Assembly (NCBI GenBank): GCA_002840405.1
Contig: PHAR01000009.1
Coordinates: forward strand, 147,409 to 211,408
Length of the DNA: 64,000 bases
Source: Deltaproteobacteria bacterium HGW-Deltaproteobacteria-8
GTDB lineage: Bacteria > Desulfobacterota > Desulfovibrionia > Desulfovibrionales > Desulfovibrionaceae
Reading direction: 5' to 3'
In this document: positions 1-8,432 of the stretch, piece by piece
Layout of the letters: the number at the start of each line of letters is the position of its first letter
Numbering within the stretch: the stretch's first letter is position 1
Program-made: the position numbers and the translations under genes
The notes under the pieces: generated by a model
Told to the model about the DNA's origin: nothing
The model's database searches: none
What the model saw: only the letters and a program-made list of their open reading frames with translations

Positions 1-600
1 GATGACCCCCGGCCCGAGGATATTCGAGCCGGTCTGGCTGCGCACCGAAGCGTCGACCTGCAGGGTGGAGCCGTTCACGGCGTTGGCCACGGCCTGGAGC
101 ACATCGGCGTTGGTGTCGCCCGCGGCCACGCTGACCGAGAGCTTCTGGCTCTGCCCGCCGAAGCTGAGCTTCAGGGCGTAGGTGCCGGGGTCAAGCGTTG
201 TGGGCGTGCTGGCCGCGAAGCCGCGCGACAGGAACTTGTCCTCCTGCGCGTAGCCGGAAGCGCCAGACCCGTCCGGCAGGGTCACGCCGAGGTCGGCCCG
301 GCTTGCGGCGGGCTGCGTTGCCAGGCGCGAATTCGTGGCAAAGGGGATGCCCTCGGTGGGCCAGGTGAAGGAAGAGGCGGCCTGGTTCAGGCGGCGCAGG
401 GCGCCGTCCAGGCCAGAGGCCAGGGAGTTGCCCAGGCGCAGGCGGCGCGCGCCGGCATCGGCCTGCTCATACTCGCCGAGGACCCGGACGCCAGTCGAGA
501 CCCCGGCGGTGCCGGTCGATTGACCGTCAGTCCGCAGGCCCCCGCTTATGCCCGTCGTCAGGCCCGGCAAGGCCGCTGTCGGCCACTTGATGCTCGTCAT
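1..600 (-). CDS. Partial protein, flagellin/hook-associated-like, 3' end outside the window
   Basis: An open frame runs from an ATG at 600 to the window edge (200 codons seen). AGGA sits about 8 bases upstream, which supports this start although it overlaps the end of truA by 74 bases. The N-terminus is Gly/Ser/Thr/Ala-rich and hydrophilic, without signal peptide or membrane segment. Residues from about 140 on (GTYALKLSFGGQSQKLSV, then ADVLQAVANAVNGSTLQV) resemble the beta-rich, low-Cys domains of flagellar filament and hook-associated proteins. The nearby motE-like and fliJ genes make a flagellar role plausible. The family could not be fixed and the rest of the gene lies to the left. Confidence 0.45.
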   Translation of the reverse strand, partial: MTSIKWPTAALPGLTTGISGGLRTDGQSTGTAGVSTGVRVLGEYEQADAGARRLRLGNSLASGLDGALRRLNQAASSFTWPTEGIPFATNSRLATQPAASRADLGVTLPDGSGASGYAQEDKFLSRGFAASTPTTLDPGTYALKLSFGGQSQKLSVSVAAGDTNADVLQAVANAVNGSTLQVDASVRSQTGSNILGPGVI

Positions 601-1411
601 GGGCCGTGTCCTGGCCGCGCGACGTCCCGTCCTCCGGACTCTCCGGGCCTTCCGGCTCTGTCTCCGGATAGAAGACGCGCTCCATGCACAGGCCCCAGGG
701 CGGGGCCGTGGCCAGGGAGTGGTTGCGGTCGCGCCGCTCGAGGATTGATCGGACATCCAGGGGTGTGACTTTACCCTTGCCCACGGCCACCAGGCAGCCC
801 ACGACGTTGCGCACCATCTGCTTGAGGAACCCGTCGCCCCGGATGCGCCAGGTGATTTCCGCCGGGGTCAGGCCGGGCTCGCGCCACAGGGCCGAAACCG
901 TGCGCACCGTGCCGCGCGGCCCCAGCGGCGTGCCCGCGTTCTGGAAGCTCTTGAAGTCGTGGGTGCCGAGAAAGACCTTGGCGGCCTCGTCCATGGCCGC
1001 GAGGTCGAGCACCGGCACGTCCCAGACGAAGCGGCGGCGCAGCGGGTTTACAAAGCTGCGGTTGATCCAGAGGGTGTAGGCGTAGATCTTGGACACGGCG
1101 TCGTACTGGGCGTGGAAGCGCGGGCGGGCGACCTCGGCCTCCAGCACGCGCACATCAGGGCGCATGATGCCATTGAGCGCCACGCGCCAGGGGATGCGCA
1201 GCAGGGTCTCCGGGATGTCGAAATGGGCGCACTGGCCCAGCGCGTGGACCCCGGCGTCGGTGCGGCCAGCGCCCTGCACGGGCAGCCGGGTTCCGGCGAT
1301 TTTGGCGATGGCGGCCTCGACCTCGCCCTGGACGGTGCGGTCCCGGGCCTGGAGTTGCCAGCCGGCGAAGTCGGTGCCGTCGTAGGCCAGGATGAGCTTG
1401 ATTCGTGGCAT
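527..1411 (-). CDS. truA: tRNA pseudouridine(38-40) synthase TruA
   Basis: A 294-residue protein that converts uridines 38-40 of the tRNA anticodon stem-loop to pseudouridine. The start MPRIKLILAYDGTDFAGW is the classic TruA N-terminus, so the upstream in-frame start at 1447 is not used. The catalytic Asp lies in GRTDAGVHALGQ (about residues 50-61). Later family blocks include FLGTHDFKSF and GDGFLKQMVRNVVG. The C-terminus carries a polar tail of about 45 residues beyond the core, which overlaps the start of the flagellin-like gene. It sits between that gene and the motE-like gene on the same strand. Confidence 0.95.
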   Translation of the reverse strand: MPRIKLILAYDGTDFAGWQLQARDRTVQGEVEAAIAKIAGTRLPVQGAGRTDAGVHALGQCAHFDIPETLLRIPWRVALNGIMRPDVRVLEAEVARPRFHAQYDAVSKIYAYTLWINRSFVNPLRRRFVWDVPVLDLAAMDEAAKVFLGTHDFKSFQNAGTPLGPRGTVRTVSALWREPGLTPAEITWRIRGDGFLKQMVRNVVGCLVAVGKGKVTPLDVRSILERRDRNHSLATAPPWGLCMERVFYPETEPEGPESPEDGTSRGQDTAHDEHQVADSGLAGPDDGHKRGPAD

Positions 1412-1488
1412 GCGCCGGACGTAGCACAGCCCCGTCCGGGCGTCCACGAGGGAGTCCCGGGCGGGGCTGGGGATATTTTGAGCGGACG

Positions 1489-2124
1489 CTACTTGCCTGG
1501 GCCTTGCAGCGGGGTCTGGACTGCGGTCATGGCCTCGGTGAGCTTGGCGGCCTTGGGGGTCTTGACGTAGGTCATGATCTCGCCCGCCACCTTGGGCTTC
1601 ATTCCGGTCAGAATCTTGACGGCGAGATCCTGGTCCATGTTGGAGAGCACCTCGGCGGCCTGCTTGGGCTTCATGGCCATGTAGGTGTCCACCTGCCGCT
1701 TGATGCGCGCGTCCTTGAGCACGTCGGCCTGGTCCAGCAGCGCCTTGAGGGTGGCCTCGGAGCGCTTGAGCTCAGCCAGCTTGTCGTCGATGGTCTTCTC
1801 CATGGAGGCCAGGGCGCGCTCCTTGGCGGCCAGCTCGTCCTCGCGGCGCTTCAGGGTGCTGACGTCCTTGGACTCCTTCACGCTTGCGCCGGGGATGGCG
1901 GCCTGGTCCAGCATGTCGCTCTCAGCCGTGGCGGGCTCCGGGGCAGGGGCGGCCTTGGCGGCGGACTTGGCGCCCGGCTTGGCGGCCAGGGCCTGGGGCA
2001 CGGGCAAAAGCTCGGCGTTCCGCAGCTCCTCCCAGGTCTTGAGCCCCAGGGAGCCAAGCAGAGTCAGCTTGAGTGCGGCAACGACAACAAGCAGCGCCAG
2101 AACCTTAAGTATCTTTGGGCTCAT
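1489..2124 (-). CDS. MotE-like protein with MgtE N-terminal-type domain
   Basis: A 211-residue protein with one N-terminal membrane segment (about residues 6-25), an Ala/Pro-rich linker, a coiled coil (about 80-140) and a C-terminal block DTYMAMKPKQAAEVLSNMDQ, with the second repeat ILTGMKPKVAGEIMTYV. This is the MgtE intracellular N-domain pattern found in MotE-type flagellar chaperones, which act with the stator protein MotC/MotB at the membrane. The start at 2124 overlaps the end of fliJ by 20 bases, so the two are translationally coupled. Role by family and neighbourhood; the sequence itself shows only the architecture. Confidence 0.7.
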   Translation of the reverse strand: MSPKILKVLALLVVVAALKLTLLGSLGLKTWEELRNAELLPVPQALAAKPGAKSAAKAAPAPEPATAESDMLDQAAIPGASVKESKDVSTLKRREDELAAKERALASMEKTIDDKLAELKRSEATLKALLDQADVLKDARIKRQVDTYMAMKPKQAAEVLSNMDQDLAVKILTGMKPKVAGEIMTYVKTPKAAKLTEAMTAVQTPLQGPGK

Positions 2125-2545
2125 AGCGAAGCGTGGACATCTCATCGAACTCTTTTTGCTCTGCGAGGTTTTCCGCGACATTGTGTTTTTTCGCCTGCCT
2201 GTCCTTGAGTTTTTCCAGGAGCTTTTTCTCCCTGGAGCGGAGCACGGCTTCCTGCCTGCGAGTTTGCAAAATAAGGGCCAGTCGTTGCAGCTCGACCTTC
2301 GCTGCGACAAAGTCCCGCTCCAGGGCCTGGCGGTACTGCATCCACAGCCAGATATCCGCCTGGGTGGCCGTGGCCCCGAAACCCTGGTCCACGTGCTCGG
2401 CCAGGCGCGTCTCCACGTCCCTCAGCACTTCTTCCTGGGCCTTGTGACGGGCCTGCGCGTTCGCCAGGGCCATGCGCGCCTGGTCCTCCAGCTGACGACG
2501 ATACTCGAGCACCTTTTCCAGGCGGAACACAAAGGGCTTGCCCAT
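2105..2545 (-). CDS. fliJ: Flagellar export chaperone FliJ
   Basis: A 146-residue, almost wholly helical charged protein starting MGKPFVFRLEKVLEYRRQLE, a typical FliJ opening (F-R-L-x-x-V-L-x-Y/H-R). FliJ is a soluble coiled-coil component of the flagellar type III export apparatus that works with the ATPase FliI. The start at 2545 is chosen because the conserved opening begins there; longer in-frame extensions upstream are not conserved in character. The downstream motE-like gene overlaps it by 20 bases. Lys/Glu-rich C-terminus as usual. Confidence 0.85.
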   Translation of the reverse strand: MGKPFVFRLEKVLEYRRQLEDQARMALANAQARHKAQEEVLRDVETRLAEHVDQGFGATATQADIWLWMQYRQALERDFVAAKVELQRLALILQTRRQEAVLRSREKKLLEKLKDRQAKKHNVAENLAEQKEFDEMSTLRYEPKDT

Positions 2546-2697
2546 GCTCGGGTCATGCCATGATCCATCTTCCCAGGCAAGGCCCCACCATGTTCCAGGC
2601 AGGCGCCAGGCCAGGCAAGGCCCCTTGTGCCGGGGGTCGCTTGGGTGTACACCCGGACATCCCACAAAGTCCCCCCACGAGCCACCCAAGGAGTGCC

Positions 2698-3393
2698 ATG
2701 ACCACCGTCCCGCGCGCCCTCATTTTTGACCTCGACGGCACCCTCCTGAACACCCTGGAGGACCTGGCCGATTCCGGCAACGCGGCTCTGGCCGCACTCG
2801 GCCTGCCCCGGCACGAGGTGGACGCCTACCGCATGTTCGTGGGCCTGGGCGTGGCCGAGCTGGTGCAGCGCATGCTGCCTGAACAGAACCGCGACGAGGC
2901 CACCCTCAAGCGCGCCGGGGACCTGCTCATGGGCGAGTACAAGGTGCGCTGGAAGGACAAGACCCGGCCCTACCCCGGCATCACGGAGATGCTCCAGAGC
3001 CTCTTGGCCTTGGGCCTGCCGCTGTGCGTGCTGTCCAACAAGCCGCAAGCCTACACCGACATCACGGTGAGCGAATTCTTCCCCGGCTTCCCCTTCCGCT
3101 TCGTTCGCGGGTCCAGGCCCGAGGTGCCGAACAAGCCGCACCCGGCCGGAGCCCTGGCCCTGTCCGGCGAGCTCGGCCTCATGCCTGGGCAGATCGCCTT
3201 TGTGGGCGACTCGGCCACGGACATGAAAACCGCGCGCGGCGCTGGCATGCTCCCGGTGGGCGTGCTCTGGGGCTTCCGCGACGCGGCCGAGCTGACCGGT
3301 AACGGCGCGCGGCACCTCATCGCGGCTCCGGCGGACCTGCTGCCCCTGGTTGTTCCTCCACCCCTCGCCCCTCCCCTTCAGAACCAAGGCTAG
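2698..3393 (+). CDS. HAD-family phosphatase, phosphoglycolate phosphatase-like
   Basis: 231 residues. The N-terminal catalytic motif I is FDLDGTLLNT (residues 8-17), motif II is VLSNK (about 111-115), the motif III region carries NKPHPAG, and motif IV is FVGDSATDMKTA (about 167-178). The helical cap between motifs I and II makes it a subclass I HAD enzyme of the Gph/PGMB group, probably a cytoplasmic sugar-phosphate or phosphoglycolate phosphatase. The ATG at 2698 follows a GGAG at about -8. The next gene starts 4 bases after its stop, suggesting co-transcription with the sigma-54 activator. Substrate not determinable. Confidence 0.8.
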   Translation: MTTVPRALIFDLDGTLLNTLEDLADSGNAALAALGLPRHEVDAYRMFVGLGVAELVQRMLPEQNRDEATLKRAGDLLMGEYKVRWKDKTRPYPGITEMLQSLLALGLPLCVLSNKPQAYTDITVSEFFPGFPFRFVRGSRPEVPNKPHPAGALALSGELGLMPGQIAFVGDSATDMKTARGAGMLPVGVLWGFRDAAELTGNGARHLIAAPADLLPLVVPPPLAPPLQNQG

Positions 3394-3397
3394 GCCA

Positions 3398-5866
3398 ATG
3401 CCCGCCCCCTGCGCCCATGACATGGACCTCCTGCACGCCGTGGACGCGGGCGTGCTGGTGCTCGATGCCGCCTCGGGCCGGGTGCTCACGGCCAACGCCA
3501 AGGCCCAGGCCCTGCTTGGCCGCACCGACGCCCTGCCCGTGCTCTCCGGGCTGTTCGTCCCCGGCGAGGTGTCCCTGAGCGAGCTCTCCGCCGGGGTGAA
3601 CGCACGCGAGTGCCGCGTCTTCGGCGCCATGGGCCTGCCCATCCCAGCGCTTCTGACCTCGCGCCCGCTGCTCCAGGACGGCCACAAGCTGCTCATCCTG
3701 ACCCTGTCCGACCTCTCCGGCCTGAAGCGCGCCGAGGCCCGGTTCCAGGGCTTCTTCGAGAACATCATCGAGGGCGTGTTCCAGTCCACCCCGGTCGGCA
3801 CCTTTCTCATGGTCAACCCGGCCCTGGCCGAGATTCTGGGCTTCGACAGCCCGGAGCAGCTGATCAACCATTTCCGCGACCTGCGCTCCCAGCTCTACGT
3901 GGACCCCAAGGACCGCGACGACATGCTGCGCATCCTGCGCGAGCAGGGCCGCATCAAGGACTTCGAGACGCGCTTCAACTGCAAGGACGGCTCGACCAAG
4001 TGGATCTCGCTCACCGCGCGCGAGGTGCGCGACCCCTCCACCAGCGAGCTTTTGTACATTGAAGGCCTGAACATCGACATCTCAGCGCGCAAAACGGTGG
4101 AGCACGCCCTGCGCGAGAGCGAGGAGAAGTTCCGCCACACCTTCGACCAGTCGCCCATCGGGGCCAGCATGGTGGCCCTGAACACCACCTTCCTGCGCGC
4201 CAACGACGCCTTCTGCCGCATCACCGGCTACACCGAGCAGGAACTGAAGACCATGACCTTCCTTGAGATCACCCACACGGATGACCGGGAAGTGAGCCGC
4301 TCCCAGTACGAGCGGGTCAAGGCCGGTGAGATCGACTCCTTTGAGCAGGACAAGCGCTACATCCACAAGCTGGGCCACGAGGTCTGGGTGCACCTGTCCG
4401 CGGGCATGGTGCGCGACGCCGCAGGCAGCCCGCTGTACCTGCTGCCCATGGTGCAGAACATCACCGACCGCATCGAGACCGAGCAGGCCATGCGCGGCAT
4501 CCACACCGAAAAGGAGCGCCTGCGCGCCAACCTGGAGTCCGTGTTCCGCTCCATCCCCGACGCCATCATCACCGTGGACACGGACATGCGCATCATCCAG
4601 ACCAACCGCGCACTCAGCGAAATCTGCTGCATCGGCGCAGAGCTCTCGCAGGACAAGGACATCTCCTGCATCAGCGGCTCGTGCAATCGCGCCTGCTTCA
4701 CGGTTCTGCGCACCACGCTGGAAACCCGGCGCCCGGTGCTGGAGCACCGCGTGGAATGCCAGAGCCACACCCCGGGCAAGGTGGTGGTCATCAACAGCTC
4801 GCCGCTGCTGGACAGCAACCACAAGTTCGCCGGGGCCGTGCTCGTCATCCGCGACATCACCCGCCTGGCCGACCTGGAGAAGCGCCTGACCGACCTGCAC
4901 TCCCACCGGGGCATCGTGGGCAAGAGCAAGGTCATGCAGGACATCTACGCCGTGCTCGACCACCTCTCGGACGTGGAGTCCACGGTGCTCATCACCGGCG
5001 AGAGCGGCACGGGCAAGGAGCTGGTGGCCGAGGCCCTGCACTTCGGCGGCTCGCGCAGCAAGGGCCCGCTGGTTAAGGTCAACTGCTCGGCCCTGTCCGA
5101 GAGCCTGCTGGAGAGCGAGATCTTCGGCCACACGCGCGGGGCCTTCACCGGGGCCATCCGCGACAAGATCGGCCGCTTCGAGGCCGCCGAGAACGGCACC
5201 ATCTTCCTGGACGAGATCGGCGACATCTCCCCGCGCATCCAGCTCAACCTCCTGCGCGTGCTGGAGCGCAAGGAGTTCGAGCGCGTGGGCGACTCCAAGA
5301 CGCGCAAGGCCAACGTGCGCGTGCTGGCCGCCACCAACGTGAACCTGCTGGAGAAGATCCGCCAGGGCCTTTTCCGCGAGGACCTGTACTACCGGCTCAA
5401 GGTCATGGTCATCCAGCTGCCGCCCCTGCGCATGCGCACCGAGGACGTCCCGCTTCTGACCACGCACTTCATCAGCCACTTCCAGGCCACCTTCGGCAAG
5501 CACATCACCAAGTGCTCGGAGGAGGTCATGCGCCTGTTCATGACCTACCCCTGGCCGGGCAACGTGCGCGAGCTCAAGTACTCCCTTGAGCACGCCTGCA
5601 TCCTGTGTCCCGGCGGGGAGATCACCCCGGCGCACCTGCCGGCGGACCTCCAGTTGGGCCTGCATACAGGGCTGCCGCGGCCCACCACCGCCAGGACCGG
5701 GAACTTTGCCTCGCCCCTGCCCAGGCCGGGCTCGCGCGGGCTCACGGCCCAGGACATCACCAACGCCCTGGCCCAGGCCGGAAACAACCGGGCCAAGGCC
5801 GCACGTCTGCTCAATATCGACCGCCGCACGCTCTACCGCAACATGGACCGGCTCGACCTGTCCTGA
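3398..5866 (+). CDS. PAS-rich sigma-54-dependent activator, probable regulator of the fumarate/transport block
   Basis: 822 residues. Four PAS-like segments (about 10-110, 115-235, 240-365, 375-500) precede an AAA+ sigma-54 interaction domain with Walker A GESGTGKE (about 533), an intact GAFTGA loop (about 580), Walker B IFLDEIGD and a second-region arginine finger. A Fis-type helix-turn-helix ends the protein (about 780-820, NNRAKAARLLNIDRRTLYR). The fourth PAS segment holds a Cys cluster (ICC, then CISGSCNRAC) that could sense redox state or metal. Start MPAPCAHDM at 3398 lies 4 bases after the phosphatase gene. The palindromes at 5880-5927 and the sigma-54 promoter at 6024-6038 directly downstream suggest that it activates the DASS transporter gene. 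Ligand unknown. Confidence 0.85.
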   Translation: MPAPCAHDMDLLHAVDAGVLVLDAASGRVLTANAKAQALLGRTDALPVLSGLFVPGEVSLSELSAGVNARECRVFGAMGLPIPALLTSRPLLQDGHKLLILTLSDLSGLKRAEARFQGFFENIIEGVFQSTPVGTFLMVNPALAEILGFDSPEQLINHFRDLRSQLYVDPKDRDDMLRILREQGRIKDFETRFNCKDGSTKWISLTAREVRDPSTSELLYIEGLNIDISARKTVEHALRESEEKFRHTFDQSPIGASMVALNTTFLRANDAFCRITGYTEQELKTMTFLEITHTDDREVSRSQYERVKAGEIDSFEQDKRYIHKLGHEVWVHLSAGMVRDAAGSPLYLLPMVQNITDRIETEQAMRGIHTEKERLRANLESVFRSIPDAIITVDTDMRIIQTNRALSEICCIGAELSQDKDISCISGSCNRACFTVLRTTLETRRPVLEHRVECQSHTPGKVVVINSSPLLDSNHKFAGAVLVIRDITRLADLEKRLTDLHSHRGIVGKSKVMQDIYAVLDHLSDVESTVLITGESGTGKELVAEALHFGGSRSKGPLVKVNCSALSESLLESEIFGHTRGAFTGAIRDKIGRFEAAENGTIFLDEIGDISPRIQLNLLRVLERKEFERVGDSKTRKANVRVLAATNVNLLEKIRQGLFREDLYYRLKVMVIQLPPLRMRTEDVPLLTTHFISHFQATFGKHITKCSEEVMRLFMTYPWPGNVRELKYSLEHACILCPGGEITPAHLPADLQLGLHTGLPRPTTARTGNFASPLPRPGSRGLTAQDITNALAQAGNNRAKAARLLNIDRRTLYRNMDRLDLS

Positions 5867-5879
5867 CCCCGGGCAAATG

Positions 5880-5927
5880 TGTGGCGTACGCCACACCCTG
5901 TGGCGCCACACCCGTGGCACGCGCCAC
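5880..5927. promoter_or_regulatory. Three phased palindromes, probable activator binding sites
   Basis: Three inverted repeats of one motif stand in a row: TGTGGCGTACGCCACA (5880-5895, perfect), TGTGGCGCCACA (5899-5910, perfect) and GTGGC-N4-GCCAC (5914-5927). Their centres are 17 and 16 bases apart. They lie about 100-140 bases upstream of a -24/-12 promoter, where sigma-54 activators usually bind. Directly seen; the binding protein is inferred to be the adjacent activator. Confidence 0.75.
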
Positions 5928-6023
5928 AGATATTTCCCGGACGTCAGCCAACCCCGAAACTACGTAACCGCTACAGCCCTTGCCCTTACAGGGTATCCGG
6001 ACAGGTGCGCAATCGCTGCCCGC

Positions 6024-6038
6024 TGGCACGGCAATTGC
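6024..6038 (+). promoter_or_regulatory. Sigma-54 (-24/-12) promoter of the DASS transporter gene
   Basis: TGGCACGGCAATTGC matches the consensus TGGCAC-N5-TTGC with exactly 10 bases between the GG and GC elements. Transcription should start near 6050, leaving a leader of about 235 bases before the transporter ATG at 6286. No other gene was found between 5867 and 6285. Confidence 0.85.
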
Positions 6039-6285
6039 CCTAGAGAGCGTGGAGAGCACGTTGCCCACCCCCCCCTGAATTGTGGCATAGGCGTATGCGA
6101 AAGGGGCGGGCGACATGCCCTGCTTGACCATTGCGCTGCCATCCGGTCTGAGGGGGCCGGGTGCGCCGACAGAGCGGCCCAGACGGGAATCCAGGGGTCC
6201 GAGAGGGGGATCTCTTGGAACAGCCGTCTGGGACCAACCGCGCGCGCCGTGCGTCACCAACCTGCAACGCGCACCTGGAGGGATC

Positions 6286-7623
6286 ATGCAAGACAAGATG
6301 AAAGTGTACGGACTTTTTCTGGGACCGATTGTGTTCCTCATCATCTGCTTCCTGCCGCTGCCGGCAGGCCTGACACCACCGGCCCTGTATTGCGGCGCGG
6401 TGACCGCGCTCATGGCCATCTGGTGGATATCCGAGGCCATTCCCATCCCGGCCACCTCGCTCATCCCCATCGTGCTCTTCCCGCTGTTGCAGATCCTGCC
6501 GACATCGAAGGTCACGCCAGCGTACTCCAACCACCTGATCTACCTGTTCATGGGCGGCTCCACCACGGTCATGATGATGCCCATCGGCATGGCCATCATC
6601 AACGCCTGCGCAGACATCACCGGCAACCATGACCACACCAAGAACCCGTTTGCCATCGGGCTCATGCTTTCGCTGGCCTATGCCGCGTCCATCGGCGGCG
6701 TCGCCACGCTCATCGGCACCCCGCCCAACGTCATCATGGTGGCCCAGCTGGACAAGCTCTACGGCGTGTCCATCAATTTCGCCCAGTGGATGCTCATCGG
6801 CGTGCCCCTGGCCGCCACCTTCCTGATCCTGGCCTGGCTGCTGGTCACCAAGATCCTCTTCCCCGTGCACGGCGACATCCTTATGGGCAAGGGCGAAGAG
6901 CTGGTCCGCAGCGAGATCGAGAAGCTCGGCCCCATGAAGCGCGAAGAGAAGATCATCGCCATCGTCTTCACCTGTGCCGCCCTCGCCTGGATCGTCATGG
7001 GCCTGGTGAAGTTCCCCTTCCTCAAGGGCGTTTCCGACGCCACCGTGGCCGTGGCCGCGGCCCTGGCCCTGTTCATCATCCCCTCGGACATCAAGAAGGG
7101 CGTGTTCCTGCTTGACTGGAAGACCGCCGTGAAGATCCCCTGGGACGTCATCCTGCTCTTCGGCGGCGGCCTGGCCCTGGCGGGCGCCTTCCAGAGCACC
7201 GGCCTGACCAAGTTCATCGCCGGCGGTCTGACCGACTTGAACGGCATGCCCGTCATCATCATCCTGGGCGCCATCGTCACCCTGAACATCTTCCTGACGG
7301 AAGTGACCTCCAACACCGCCGTGGCCACGCTGATGATCCCCATCATGGGCGCCATCGCGGTGGGCATGGGCATCCACCCCTTCGGCCCGATCCTGGCCGC
7401 GTGCATCGCCTGCTCGTATGCCTTCATGCTGCCTGTGGCCACGCCGCCCAACGCCGTTGTCTTCGGCTCCGGCGCGGTGACCATACGACAGATGGCCAAG
7501 ACAGGCATCTGGCTGAACATCCTCGGCATTTTCCAGATCACCCTCATCATTTACTATCTGGTGCCCTTCGTGCTCGGTATTGACTTGAGCGTGCTGCCCG
7601 ACTGGGCGATTCCGAAGAAGTAG
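6286..7623 (+). CDS. DASS/SLC13-family anion:sodium symporter
   Basis: 445 residues, about 11-12 hydrophobic segments, an inner-membrane transporter of the divalent anion:Na+ symporter family. The family signatures are SIGGVATLIGTPPN (about residues 130-143) and TSNTAVATLMIP (about 342-353); the two SNT-like helical hairpins bind sodium and carboxylate. The start at 6286 (MQDKMKVYG) follows CTGGAGGGATC. Downstream frdCAB and fumarase make a C4-dicarboxylate such as fumarate, malate or succinate the likely substrate, but sulfate and citrate carriers belong to the same family. Expression is expected from the sigma-54 promoter at 6024. Confidence 0.85.
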   Translation: MQDKMKVYGLFLGPIVFLIICFLPLPAGLTPPALYCGAVTALMAIWWISEAIPIPATSLIPIVLFPLLQILPTSKVTPAYSNHLIYLFMGGSTTVMMMPIGMAIINACADITGNHDHTKNPFAIGLMLSLAYAASIGGVATLIGTPPNVIMVAQLDKLYGVSINFAQWMLIGVPLAATFLILAWLLVTKILFPVHGDILMGKGEELVRSEIEKLGPMKREEKIIAIVFTCAALAWIVMGLVKFPFLKGVSDATVAVAAALALFIIPSDIKKGVFLLDWKTAVKIPWDVILLFGGGLALAGAFQSTGLTKFIAGGLTDLNGMPVIIILGAIVTLNIFLTEVTSNTAVATLMIPIMGAIAVGMGIHPFGPILAACIACSYAFMLPVATPPNAVVFGSGAVTIRQMAKTGIWLNILGIFQITLIIYYLVPFVLGIDLSVLPDWAIPKK

Positions 7624-7636
7624 CAATTCGCCTCAA

Positions 7637-7679
7637 AGTCCAGGCCCGGACCGCATGATTTTCAGTCCGGGCCTGGACT
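7637..7679. terminator. Strong hairpin between transporter and frdC
   Basis: Perfect 15-bp arms (7637-7651 and 7665-7679) with a 13-base loop lie just after the transporter stop. There is no clear T run, so it may act as a weak terminator or an mRNA stability element that separates transporter expression from frdCAB. Confidence 0.65.
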
Positions 7680-7766
7680 GCGTGGCCGATATACGGCAAT
7701 AATCGGTACAAACCGCTCCGGCACCCCCGCCGGGGCATATTCCCTGAAATGCAGCTGGAGGTGCGA

Positions 7767-8423
7767 ATGTCCGTTCCCTTGACCGCCAATCACAAAAGTC
7801 TGCAATGCCATCGCTGGGACGGCGTGCTAGACTGGGCGCAGATGCTCTCAGGCGCGGGGCTCATCACGTTCATGTGGATGCACATGATCCTGGTGGCCAG
7901 CGTCGTCTTAAGCCCCAACATCATGAACGCCATCGCCGAGTTCTTCGAAGCCACCGGCATGGCCCAGGTTGGCGGCCCGCTCATCTTCCTGCTCTTCCTT
8001 GCGCACTTCGCCCTGGCCGCGCGCAAGATCCCCTTCCGCCTGGAAGGCCAGAAGACCATCTGGGAGCACGCCAAGCTGTTGCACCACACCGACACCTGGC
8101 TGTGGGTGGTCCAGGTCGTCTCGGCCATGATCATCCTGGTCATGGGCGCCATCCACATGTGGGTGGTGCTCTCCGACCTGCCCATCACGGCGCTCAAGAG
8201 CGCCGCGCGCATCCAGAGCGGGGCCTGGATCTACTTCTACCTGCTGCTGCTGCCCCTGGTGGAGCTGCACGTGGGCATCGGGCTCTACCGCATCGCGGTG
8301 AAATGGGGCTTCGTGCAGCGCACCGGCCGCAAGGGCCTGAAGCGCGGCGAGAACCTGCTGACCCTCATTTTCATCTCCATCGGCGTGATCACGCTGATCC
8401 GTTTCTGGTTCCTGAAGGGATAG
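7767..8423 (+). CDS. frdC: Fumarate reductase cytochrome b subunit
   Basis: 218 residues with five predicted membrane helices and several buried His (for example WMHMI, LLHHTD, GAIHMW, ELHVGI), as in the dihaem cytochrome b subunits of Wolinella-type quinol:fumarate reductases. It anchors FrdAB to the membrane and passes electrons from menaquinol. I prefer the ATG at 7767, preceded by CTGGAGG, over an in-frame ATG at 7749. The order cytochrome b, flavoprotein, iron-sulfur protein is that of epsilon- and deltaproteobacterial enzymes. In sulfate reducers the complex can also oxidise succinate. Confidence 0.9.
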   Translation: MSVPLTANHKSLQCHRWDGVLDWAQMLSGAGLITFMWMHMILVASVVLSPNIMNAIAEFFEATGMAQVGGPLIFLLFLAHFALAARKIPFRLEGQKTIWEHAKLLHHTDTWLWVVQVVSAMIILVMGAIHMWVVLSDLPITALKSAARIQSGAWIYFYLLLLPLVELHVGIGLYRIAVKWGFVQRTGRKGLKRGENLLTLIFISIGVITLIRFWFLKG

Positions 8424-8432
8424 GTGAGAGAC

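Noticed and set aside
4082..5920. Long minus-strand open frame opposite the sigma-54 activator gene
   Set aside because: Same effect of high GC codon bias; the plus-strand frame has all activator motifs.
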